Source: Schoenoplectus triqueter (Eukaryota; Streptophyta; Magnoliopsida; Poales; Cyperaceae). Taken from it: DNA of 64,000 nt. Below the pieces are notes generated by a model that did no database searches, was not told the origin of the DNA, and saw nothing but the letters and a program-made list of their open reading frames with translations. A program made the translations under genes and the position numbers. The stretch spans positions 62,001 to 126,000 of the forward strand of contig CAXKVV010002171.1 in the NCBI GenBank assembly GCA_964058805.1, written 5' to 3'. This document shows positions 51,178 to 63,200 of this stretch, in pieces; the stretch's first letter is position 1; the number at the start of each line of letters is the position of its first letter.

Positions 51178-52578
51178 ACCGCCGAAAACGATTCCGGGAG
51201 CGCAAAACATGAAAACGGCACCCGACGCCCTCGGTACCGCCGAAACCGAGTTCGGGCGCGCAAAACATGAAAACAGGACCTGACGCCCTCGGTACTACCG
51301 AAATCGAGTCCGCGAGCGCAAAACATGAAAACGGGTCCCGACACCATCGGCACCGCCGAAAACGAGTCAGGGCGCGCAAAACATGAAAACGGGACACGAC
51401 TCCCTCGGTACTGCCGAAACCGGGTCCGGGAGGGCAAAACATGAAAACAGGTCCCGACGCCCTCGGTACCGCCGACACCGAGTCCGGGCGCGCAAAACAT
51501 GAAAACGAGACCCGGCGCCCCCGGCGCCGCTCAAAACGAGTCCGAGAGCGCAAAACATGAAAACGAGTCGCGACGCCATCCGTACCGCCGATAACGAGTC
51601 AGGGAGCGCAAAACATGAAAACGGGACCCGACGCCCTCGGTACCGCCGAAATCGAGTCCGGGCGCGCAAAACATGAAAACGGGACACGACTCCCTCAGTA
51701 CCGCCGAAACCGAGTCCGGGAGCGCAAAACATGAAAACGGGACTCGACGCCTTCGGTGCCGTCGAAAATGAGTCGGGGAGCGCAAAACATGAAAACGGGA
51801 CCCGAGGCCCTCGGTAACGCCGAAACAGGGTCCGGGCGCGCAAAACATGAAAACGGGTCCCGACGCCATCGGTACCGCCGAAAACGATTCCGGGAGCGCA
51901 AAACATGAAAACGGCACCCGACGCCCTCGGTACCGCCGAAACCGAGTTCGGGCGCGCAAAACATGAAAACAGGACCTGACGCCCTCGGTACTACCGAAAT
52001 CGAGTCCGCGAGCGCAAAACATGAAAACGGGTCCCGACACCATCGGCACCGCCGAAAACGAGTCAGGGCGCGCAAAACATGAAAACGGGACACGACTCCC
52101 TCGGTACTGCCGAAACCGGGTCCGGGAGGGCAAAACATGAAAACAGGTCCCGACGCCCTCGGTACCGCCGACACCGAGTCCGGGCGCGCAAAACATGAAA
52201 ACGAGACCCGGCGCCCCCGGCGCCGCTCAAAACGAGTCCGAGAGCGCAAAACATGAAAACGAGTCGCGACGCCATCCGTACCGCCGATAACGAGTCAGGG
52301 AGCGCAAAACATGAAAACGGGACCCGACGCCCTCGGTACCGCCGAAATCGAGTCCGGGCGCGCAAAACATGAAAACGGGACACGACTCCCTCAGTACCGC
52401 CGAAACCGAGTCCGGGAGCGCAAAACATGAAAACGGGACTCGACGCCTTCGGTGCCGTCGAAAATGAGTCGGGGAGCGCAAAACATGAAAACGGGACCCG
52501 AGGCCCTCGGTAACGCCGAAACAGGGTCCGGGCGCGCAAAACATGAAAACGGGTCCCGACGCCATCGGTACCGCCGAA
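51178..52578 (+). repeat. 696-bp head-to-tail duplication (12 monomers)
   Basis: About 51183-51878 and 51879-52578 are colinear at offset 696. Both begin in GAAAACGATTCCGGGAGCG and share private variants such as CCCGGCGCCCCCGGCGCC with GCTCAAAACG near 51510 and 52206. Confidence 0.85.
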
Positions 52579-55534
52579 AACGAGTCAGGGAGCGCAAAAC
52601 ATGAAAACGGGACCCGACGCCCTCGGTACCGCCAAAAACGAGTCCGGGCGCGCAAAACATGAAAACGGGACCCGACGCCCTCTGTACCTACAAAAATGAG
52701 TCCGGGCGCCCGAAACATGAAAACGGGACCCGACGCCCTCGGAGCCGTCGAAAACAAGTCCGAGAGCGCAAAACATGGAAACGGGACACGACGCCCTCAG
52801 TACCGCCGAAAACGAGTCCGGGAGCGCAAAACATGAAAACGGGACCAGACGCCCTCTGTACCTACAAAAATGAGTACGGGCGCCCGAAACATGAAAACGG
52901 GACCCGACGCCCTCGGAGCCGTCGAAAACAAGTCCGAGAGCGCAAAACATGGAAACGGGTCTCGACGCCATCGGTACCGTCGAAAATGAGTCCGTGCACG
53001 CAAAACATGAAAACAGGACCCGACGCCCTCGGTACCGCCGAAATCGAGTCCGGGCGCGCAAAACATGAAAATGGGACCCGTCTCCCTCTGTACCACCAAA
53101 AATTAGTCCGGGCGCCCAAAACATGAAAACGGGACCCGACGCCCTCGGTACCGCCGAAAACGAGTCCGGTAGCGCAAAACATGAAAACGGGACACGACGC
53201 CCTCAGTACCGCGAAAATGAGTCCGGGCGCGCAAAACATGAAAACGGACCCGACGCCCTCGGTACCGCCGAAACCGAGTCCGGGCGCGCAAAACATGAAA
53301 ACGGGACACAACTCCCTCGGTACCGCCGAAACTGAGTCCTGGCGCGTAAAATATGAAAACAGGTCCCGACGCCCTTGGTACCGCCGAAACCGAGTCCGGG
53401 CGCGCAAAACATGAAAACGAGACCTGACGCCATCGGCGCCGCCGAAAACTAGTCCGAGAGCGCAAAAAAAGAAAACGGGTCTCGACACCATCGGCGCCGT
53501 CGAAACAGGGTCCGGGCGCGCAAAACGTGAAAACGGGACCCGACGCCCTCGGTACCGCCGAAAACGAGTTCGAGCGCCCAAATTAAGAAAACGAGACCCG
53601 ACGCACTTGGTACCTTCGAAATCGAGTCCGGGCACGCAAAACATGAAAACGGGACCCGACGCCCTCGGTACCGCCGAAAACGAGTCCGGGTGCGCAAAAC
53701 ATGAAAATGGGACCCGTCGCCCACTGTACCTCCAAAAATTAGTCCGGGCGCCCAAAACATGAAAACAGGACCCGACAGCTTCGGCGCCGCCGAAAACGAG
53801 TCCAAGAGCGCAAAACATGAAAACGGGTCGTGACGCCATCGGTACCGCCTAAAATGAGTCGGGGAGCGCAAAACATTAAAACGGGACCTAACACGCCGTC
53901 GGTACCGCCGAAAACGAGTCAGGGAGCGCAAAACATGAAAACGGGACCCGACGCCCTCGGTACCGCCGAAATCGAGTCCGGGCGCGCAAAACATGAAAAC
54001 GGGACACGACTCCCTCAGTACCGCCGAAACCGAGTCCGGGAGCGCAAAACATGAAAACGGGACTCGACGCCTTCGGTGCCGTCGAAAATGAGTCGGGGAG
54101 CGCAAAACATGAAAACGGGACCCGAGGCCCTCGGTAACGCCGAAACAGGGTCCGGGCGCGCAAAACATGAAAACGGGTCCCGACGCCATCGGTACCGCCG
54201 AAAACGAGTCAGGGAGCGCAAAACATGAAAACGGGACCCGACGCCCTCGGTACCGCCAAAAACGAGTCCGGGCGCGCAAAACATGAAAACGGGACCCGAC
54301 GCCCTCTGTACCTACAAAAATGAGTCCGGGCGCCCGAAACATGAAAACGGGACCCGACGCCCTCGGAGCCGTCGAAAACAAGTCCGAGAGCGCAAAACAT
54401 GGAAACGGGACACGACGCCCTCAGTACCGCCGAAAACGAGTCCGGGAGCGCAAAACATGAAAACGGGACCAGACGCCCTCTGTACCTACAAAAATGAGTA
54501 CGGGCGCCCGAAACATGAAAACGGGACCCGACGCCCTCGGAGCCGTCGAAAACAAGTCCGAGAGCGCAAAACATGGAAACGGGTCTCGACGCCATCGGTA
54601 CCGTCGAAAATGAGTCCGTGCACGCAAAACATGAAAACAGGACCCGACGCCCTCGGTACCGCCGAAATCGAGTCCGGGCGTGCAAAACATGAAAATGGGA
54701 CCCGTCTCCCTCTGTACCACCAAAAATTAGTCCGGGCGCCCAAAACATGAAAACAGGACCCGACGCCCTCGGTACCGCCGAAAACGAGTCCGGTAGCGCA
54801 AAACATGAAAACGGGACACGACGCCCTCAGTACCGCGAAAATGAGTCCGGGCGCGCAAAACATGAAAACGGACCCGACGCCCTCGGTACCGCCGAAACCG
54901 AGTCCGGGCGCGCAAAACATGAAAACGGGACACAACTCCCTCGGTACCGCCGAAACAGAGTCCTGGCGCGTAAAATATGAAAACAGGTCCCGACGCCCTT
55001 GGTATCGCCGAAACCGAGTCCGGGCGCGCAAAACATGAAAACGAGACCTGACGCCATCGGCGCCGCCGAAAACTAGTCCGAGAGCGCAAAAAAAGAAAAC
55101 GGGTCTCGACACCATCGGCGCCGTCGAAACAGGGTCCGGGCGCGCAAAACGTGAAAACGGGACCCGACGCCCTCGGTACCGCCGAAAACGAGTTCGAGCG
55201 CCCAAATTAAGAAAACGAGACCCGACGCACTTGGTACCTTCGAAATCGAGTCCGGGCACGCAAAACATGAAAACGGGACCCGACGCCCTCGGTACCGCCG
55301 AAAACGAGTCCGGGTGCGCAAAACATGAAAATGGGACCCGTCGCCCACTCTACCTCCAAAAATTAGTCCGGGCGCCCAAAACATGAAAACAGGACCCGAC
55401 AGCTTCGGCGCCGCCGAAAACGAGTCCAAGAGCGCAAAACATGAAAACGGGTCGCGACGCCATCGGTACCGCCTAAAATGAGTCGGGGAGCGCAAAACAT
55501 TAAAACGGGACCTAACACGCCGTCGGTACCGCCG
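52287..55534 (+). repeat. 1,624-bp head-to-tail duplication (28 monomers)
   Basis: 52287-53910 and 53911-55534 align at offset 1,624. Shared private changes include GGGACCTAACACGCCG near 53884 and 55508. The first copy starts inside the second copy of the 696-bp duplication, so the segment 51591-51882 is present three times (also at 52287-52578 and 53911-54202). The 696-bp event therefore came first. Confidence 0.85.
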
Positions 55535-56939
55535 AAAACGAGTCCGGGAGCGCAAAACATGAAAACGGGACCCGACGCCCTCGGTACCGCCAAAAACGAT
55601 TCCGGGAGCGCAAAACATGAAAACGGGACCCGACGCCCTCGGTACCGCCGAAACCGAGTTCGGGCTTACAAAACATGAAAACGGGACCCGACGCCCTCGG
55701 TACTGCCGAAACCGAGTCCGGGCGCGCAAAACATGAAAGCGGGTCCCGACGCCCTCGGTACCGCCGAAATAGAGTCTGGGCGCGCAAAATGTAAAAACGG
55801 GACCCGACGCCCTCGGTACCGCCGAAAACGAGTTCGAGCGCCCAAATTAAGAAAACGAGACCCGACGCACTCGGTACCGCCGAAATCGAGTCCGGGCACG
55901 CAAAACATGAAAACGGGACCCGACGCCCTCGGTACCGCCGAAAACGAGTCCGGGCGCACAAAACATGTAAATGGGACCCGACGCCCTCTGTACCTCCAAC
56001 AATGAGTCCGGGAGCCCAAAACATGAAAACGGAACCCGATAGGCTCGGCGCCGCCGAAAACAATTCCGAGAGAGCAAGACATGAAAACGAGACCCGACGC
56101 CCTCGGTACCGCCGAAACTGAGTCCGAGAGCGCAAAAAATGAAAACGGGTACCGACGCCATCGGTACCGCCGAAAACGAGTCCGGGAGCGCAAAACATGA
56201 AAACGGGACCCGACGCCCTCGGTACCGCCGAAAACGAGTCCGGGAGCGCAAAACATGAAAACGGACCTGATGCCCTCGGTACCGCCGAAACCGAGTCCGG
56301 GCGCGCAAAACATGAAAACGGGACACGACTCCGTCGGTACCGCGAAAACCGAGTCCGAGCGCGTAAAACATGAAAACGGGACCCGACGCCCTCGGTACCG
56401 CCGAAACCGAGTCCGGGTGCTTAAAACATGAAAACGAGACCTGACGCCCTCGGCGCCGCCGAAAACGAGTCCGAGAGCGCAAAACATGAAAACGGGTCTC
56501 GACGCCATCGGTACCGTCGAAAATGAGTCGGGGAGCGCAAAACATGAAAACGGGACCCGATGCCCTCGGTAACGCCGAAGCAGGGTCCGGGCGCGCAAAA
56601 CATGAAAATGAGTCCCGACGCCCTCGGTACCGCCGAAACCGAGTTTGAGTGCCCAAATTAAGAAAACGAGACCCGACGCACTCGGTACCTTCGAAATCGA
56701 GTCCGGGCACGCAAAACATGAAAACGGGACCCGACGCCCTTGGTACCGCCGAAAACGAGTCTGGGCGCGCAAAACATGAAAATGGGACCCGTCGCCCTCT
56801 TTACCTCCAAAAATGAGTCCGGGCGCCCAAAACATGAAAACAGGATCCGACAGCCTCGGCGCCGCCGAAAACGAGTCCGAGAGCGCAAAACATGAAAACG
56901 GGTCTCGACGCCATCGGTACCGCCGAAAATGAGTCGGGG

Positions 56940-59900
56940 AGCGCAAAACATGAAAACGGGACCCGACGCCCTCGGTACCGCCGCCGAAAACGAGTCCGGG
57001 AGCGCAAAACATGAAAACGGGACCCGACGCCCTCGGTACCGCCGAGAACGATTCCGGGAACGCAAAACATGAAAACGGGACCCGACGCCCTCGGTACCGC
57101 CGAAACAAAGTCCGGGAGCGCAAAACATGAAAACGGGACCCGACGCCCTCGGTACGGCCGAAACCGAGCCCGGGCGCGCAAAACATGAAAACGGGACCCG
57201 ACAACCTCGGTACCGCCGAAACAGGGTCCGGGCGCGCAAAACAAGAAAATGGGTCCCGACGCCCTCGGTACCGCCGAAACCGAGCCCGGGCGCGCAAAAC
57301 GTGAAAACGGGACCCGACGCCCACGGTTCCGCAAAAACGAGTTCGAGCGCCCATATTAAGAAAACGAGACCCGACGCACTTGGTACCGCCGAAAATGAGT
57401 CCGGGCACGCAAAACATGAAAACGGGACCCGACGCCCTCGGTACCGCCGAAAACGAGTCCTGGCGTGCAAAACATGAAAATGGAATCCGTCGCCCTCTGT
57501 ACCTCCACAAATGAGTCCGGGCGCCCAAAACATGAAAACGGGACCCGACAGCCTCGGCGCCGCCGAAGACGAGTCCGAGAGCGCAAAACATGAAAACGGG
57601 TCCCGACGCCATCGGTACCGCCGAAAATAAGTCGGGGAGCACAAAACATTAAAACGGGACCCGACGCCCTCGGTACCGCCGAAAATGAGTCCGGGCACGC
57701 AAAACATGACAACGGGACCCGACGCCCTCGGTACCGCCGAAAACGAGTCCAGGCGCGCAAAACGTGAAAACGTGATCCGACGCCCTCGGTAACGCCGAAA
57801 ACGAGTTCGAGCGCGCAAATTAAGAAAAAGAGATCCGACGCCCTCGGTACCGCCGAAAACGAGTCCGGGAGCGCAAAACATGAAAACGGGACTCGACGCC
57901 CTTGGTACCGCCGAAAACGAGTCCGGGAGCGCAAAACATGAAAACGAGACACGACGCCATCGGTACCGTCGAAAATGAATCCGGGCACGCAAAACATGAA
58001 AACGGGACCCGACGCCCTCGGTACCGCCGAAAACGAGTCCGGCGCGCAAAACATGAAAATGGGACCCGTCGCCCTCTGTACCTCCAAAAATTTGACCGAG
58101 CGGCCAAAACATGAAAACGGGACCCGACGCCCTCGGTACCGCAGAAAACGAGTCCGGGAGCGCAAAACATGAAAACGGGACTCGACGCCTTCGTGACCGC
58201 CGAAACCAAGTCCGGGAGCGCAAAACATGAAAACGGGACCCGACGCCCTTCGTACCGCCGAATATGAGTCCGGGCGCGCAAAACATGAAAACGGACCCGA
58301 CGCCCTCGGTACCGCCGAAACCGAGTCCGGCGCGCAAAACATGAAAATGGGACCCGTCGCCCTCTGTACCTCAAAAAATGAGTCCGGGCGCCCAAAACAT
58401 GAAAACAGGACCCGACAGCCTCGGCGCCGCCGAAAACGAGTCCGAGAGCGCAAAACATGAAAATGGGTCTCGACGCCATCGGTACCGCCGAAAATGAGTC
58501 GAGAAGCGCAAAACATGAAAACGGGACCCGACGCCCTCGGTACCGTCGAAACCGAGTCCGGGTGCTTAAAACATGAAAACGACACCTGACGCCCTCGGCG
58601 CCGCCGAAAACGAGTCAGAGAGCGCAAAACATGAAAACGGGTCTCGACGCCATCGGTACCGTCGAAAATGATTCCGGGAGCGCGAAACATGAAAACGTGA
58701 CCCGACGCCCTCGGTACCGACGAACACGAGTCCCGGCGCGCAAAACATGAAAACAGGACCCGTCGCCCTCTGTACCTCCAAAAATTAGTTCGGGCGCCCA
58801 AAACATGAAAACAGGACCCGACAGCCTCGGCACCGCCGAAAACGAGTCCGAGAGCGCAAAATGTGTAAACGGGTCTCGACGCCATCGGTACCGCCGAAAA
58901 TGAGTCGGGGAGCGCAAAACGTGAAAACGGGACCCGACGCCCTCGGTACCGCCGAAAACGAGTCCGGGAGCGCAAAAAATGAAAACGGGACCCGACGCCC
59001 TCGGTACCGCCGAGAACGATTCTGGGAACGCAAAACATGAAAACGGGACCCGACGCCCTCGGTACCGCCGAAACAAAGTCCGGGAGCGCAAAACATGAAA
59101 ACGGGACCCGACGCCCTCGGTACGGCCGAAACCGAGCCCGGGCGCGCAAAACATGAAAACGGGACCCGACAACCTCGGTACCGCCGAAACAGGGTCCGGG
59201 CGCGCAAAACAAGAAAACGGGTCCCGACGCCCTTGGTACCGCCGAAACCGAGCCCGGGCGCGCAAAACGTGAAAACGGGACCCGACGCCCACGGTTCCGC
59301 AAAAACGAGTTCGAGCGCCCATATTAAGAAAACGAGACCCGACGCCCTCGGTACCGCCGAAAACGAGTCCTTGCGTGCAAAACATGAAAATGGAACCCGT
59401 CGCCCTCTGTACCTCCACAAATGAGTCTGGGCGCCCAAAACATGAAAACGGGACCCGACAGCCTCGGCGCCGCCGAAGACGAGTCCGAGAGCGCAAAACA
59501 TGAAAACGGGTCCCGACGCCATCGGTACCGCCGAAAATAAGTCGGGGAGCGCAAAACATGAAAACGGGACCCGACGCCCTCGGTACCGCCGAAAATGAGT
59601 CCGGGCACGCAAAACATGACAACGAGACCCGACGTCCTCGGTACCGCCGAAAACGAGTCCGGGCGCGCAAAACGTGAAAACGTGATCCGACGCCCTCGGT
59701 AACGCCGAAAACGAGTTCGAGCGCGCAAATTAAGAAAACGAGATCCGACGCCCTCGGTACCGCCGAAAACGAGTCCGGGAGCGCAAAACATGAAAACGGG
59801 ACCCGACGCCCTTGGTACCGCCGAAAATGAGTCCGGGAGCGCAAAACATGAAAACGAGACACGACGCCCTCGGTACCGTCGAAAATGAATTCGGGCACGC

Positions 59901-60280
59901 AAAACATGAAAACGGGACCCGACGCCCTCGGTACCGCCGAAAACGAGTCCGGCGCGCAAAACATGAAAATGGGACCCGTCGCCCTCTGTACCTCCAAAAA
60001 TTTGTCCGGGCGCCCAAAACATGAAAACGGGACCCGACGCCCTCGGTACCGCCGAAAACGAGTCCGGGAGCGCAAAACATGAAAACGGGACTCGACGCCT
60101 TCGTGACCACCGAAACCAAGTCCGGGAGCGCAAAACATGAAAACGGGACCCGACGCCCTTCGTACCGCCGAAAATGAGTCCGGGCGCGCAAAACATGAAA
60201 ACGGACCCGACGCCCTCGGTACCGCCGAAACCGAGTCCGGCGCGCAAAACATGAAAATGGGACCCGTCGCCCTCTGTACC
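56940..60280 (+). repeat. ~1.9-kb duplicated block, diverged copies
   Basis: About 56940-58370 matches about 58910-60280. The offset is 1,968 bp at first and 1,910 bp after one monomer (near 57380-57440) is missing from the second copy. Shared private features include CCGAGAACGATTC with GGGAACGC, CCGCAAAAACGAG with CATATTAAG, and CCAAAAATTTG. A smaller 288-bp five-monomer repeat follows inside it (59.95 and 60.24 kb), with a further relative at 63.72 kb. Confidence 0.75.
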
Positions 60281-63200
60281 TCCAAAAATTTGTCCGGGCG
60301 CCCAAAACATGAAAACGGGACCCGACGCCCTCGGTACCGCCGAAAACGAGTCCGGGAGCGCAAAACATGAAAACGGGACTCGACACCTTCGTGACTGCCG
60401 AAACCAAGTCCGGGAGCGCAAAACATGAAAACGGGACACGACGCCCTTCGTACCGCCGAAAATGAGTCCGGGCGCGCAAAACATGAAAACGGACCCGACG
60501 CCCTCGGTACCGCCGAAACCGAGTCCGGGCGCGCAAAACATGAAAACGGGACACGACTCCCTCGGTACCGCCGAAACTGAGTCCTGGCGCGTAAAACATG
60601 AAAACAGGTCCCGACGCCCACAGTACCGCCGAAACCGAGTCCGGGCGCGCAAAACATGAAAACGAGACCTGACGCCCTCGGCGCCGCCGACAACTAGTCC
60701 GCGAGCGCAAAACATGAAAACGGGTCTCGACACCATCGGTACCGTCGAAACATGGTCCGAGCGCGCAAAACGTGAAAACGGGACCCGACGCCCTCGGTAC
60801 CGCCCGCCGATAACAAGTTCGAGCGCCCAAATTAAGAAAACGAGACCCGACGCACTTGGTACCTTCGAAATCGAGTTCGGGCACGCAAAACATGAAAACG
60901 GGACCCGACGCCCTCGGTACCTCCGAAAACGAGTCCGGGCGCGCAAAACATGAAAATGGGGCCCGTCGCCCTCTGTACCTCCAAAAATGAGTCCGGGCGC
61001 CCAAAACATGAAAAGAGGACCCGACAGCCTCGGCGCCGCCGAAAACGAGTCCGAGAGCGCAAAACATGAAAACGGGTCGCGACGCCATCGGTACCGCCGA
61101 AAATGAGTCGGGGAGCGCAAAACATTAAAACGGGACCCGACGCCGTCGGTACCGCCGAAAACGAGTCCAGGAGCGCAAAACATGAAAATGGGACCCGACG
61201 CCCTCGGTACCGCCGAAAACGATTCCGGGAGCCCAAAACATGAAAACGGGACCCGACGCCCTCGGTACCGCCGAAACCGAGTTCGGGCGCGCATAATATG
61301 AAAACTGGACCCGACGCCCTCGGTACTGCCGAAACCGAGTCCGGGAGCGCAAAACATGAAAACGGGTCTCGACGCCATCGGTACCGCCGAAAACGAGTCA
61401 GGGAGCGCCAAACATTAAAACAGGACCCGACGCCCTCGGTACCGCCGAAAATGAGTCCGGGAGTGCAAAACATGAAAACGGGACCCGACGCCCTCGGTAC
61501 CGCCGAAACCGAGTCTGGGCGCGCAAAACATGAAAACGGGACACGACTCCCTTGGTACCACCGAAACCGGGTCCGGGAGCGCAAAACATGAAAACGGGTC
61601 CCGACGCCCTCGGTACCGCCGAAATAGAGTCCGGGCGCGCAAAATATGAAAACGGGACCCGACGCCCTCGGTACCGCCGAAAACGAGTTCAAGCGCCCAA
61701 ATTAAGAAAACGGGACCCGACGCCCTTTGTACCGCTGAAAACGAGTCCGGGCGCACAAAACATGTAAATGGGACCCGTCGCCCTCTGTACCTCCAACAAT
61801 GAGTCCGGGAGCCCAAAACATGAAAACGGAACCCGATAGCCTCGGCGCCGCCGAAAACGAGTCCGAGAGAGCAAGACATGAAAACGGGACCCGACGCCCT
61901 TGGTACCGCCGAAAATGAGTCCGGGAGCGCAAAACATGAAAACGGGACCCGACGCCCTCGGTACGGTTGAAACCGAGTCCGAGAGCGCAAAACATGAAAA
62001 CGGGTACCGACACCATCGGTACCGCCGAAAACGAGTCCGGGAGCACAAAACATGAAAACGGGACTCGACGCCCTCGGTACCGCCGAAAACGAGTCCGGGA
62101 GCGCAAAACATGAAAACGGACCAGAAGCCCTCGGTACCGCCGAAACCGAGTCCGGGCGCGCAAAACATGAAAACGGGACACGACTCCCTCGGTACCGCGG
62201 AAACCGAGTCCGGGCGCGTAAAACATGAAAACGGGTCCTGACGCCCTCGGTACCGCCGAAACCGAGTCCAGGTGCTTAAAACATGAAAACGAGACCTGAC
62301 GCCCTCGGCGCCGCCGAAAACGAGTCAGAGAGCGCAAAACATGAAAACGGGTCTCGACGCCATCGGTACCGTCGAAAATGAGTCCGGGCACGCGAAACAT
62401 GAAAACGGGACTCGACGCCCTCGGTACCGCCGAAAACGAGTCCGGGCGCGCAAAACATGAAAATGGGACCCGTCGCCCTCTGTACCTCCAAAAATTAGTT
62501 CGGGCGGCCAAAACATGAAAACAGGACCCGACAGTTTCGGCACCGCCGAAAACGAGTCCGAGAGCGCAAAATGTGTAAACGGGTCTCGACGCCATCGGTA
62601 CCGCCGAAAATGAGTCGGGGAGCGCAAAACGTGAAAACGGGACCCGACGCCTTCGGTACCGCTGAAAACGAGTCCGGGAGCGCAAAACATGAAAACGGGA
62701 CCCGACGCCCTCGGTACGGCCGAAACCGAGTCCGGGAGTGCAAAACATGAAAACGGGACCCGACGCCCTCGGTACCGCCGAGAACGATTCCGGGAACGCA
62801 AAACATGAAAACGGGACCCGACGCCCTCGGTACCGCCGAAACAGGGTCCGGGCGCGCAAAACAAGAAAACGGGTCCCGACGCCCTCGGTACCGCCGAAAC
62901 CGACTCCGGGCGCGCGAAACGTGAAAACGGGACCCGACGCCCTCGGTTCCGCCGAAAACGAGTTCGAGCGCCCATATTAAGAAAACGACACCCGACGCAC
63001 TTGGTACCGTCGAAAACGAGTCCGGGCACGCAAAACATGAAAATGGGACTCGACGCCCTCGGTACCGCCGAAAACGTGTCCGGGCGCGCAATACAAGAAA
63101 ACGGGACCCGTCGCCCTCGGTACCGCCGAAAACGAGTCCGGGCGTGCAAAACATGAAAATGGAACCCGTCGCCCTCTGTACCTCCAAAAATGAGTCCGGG

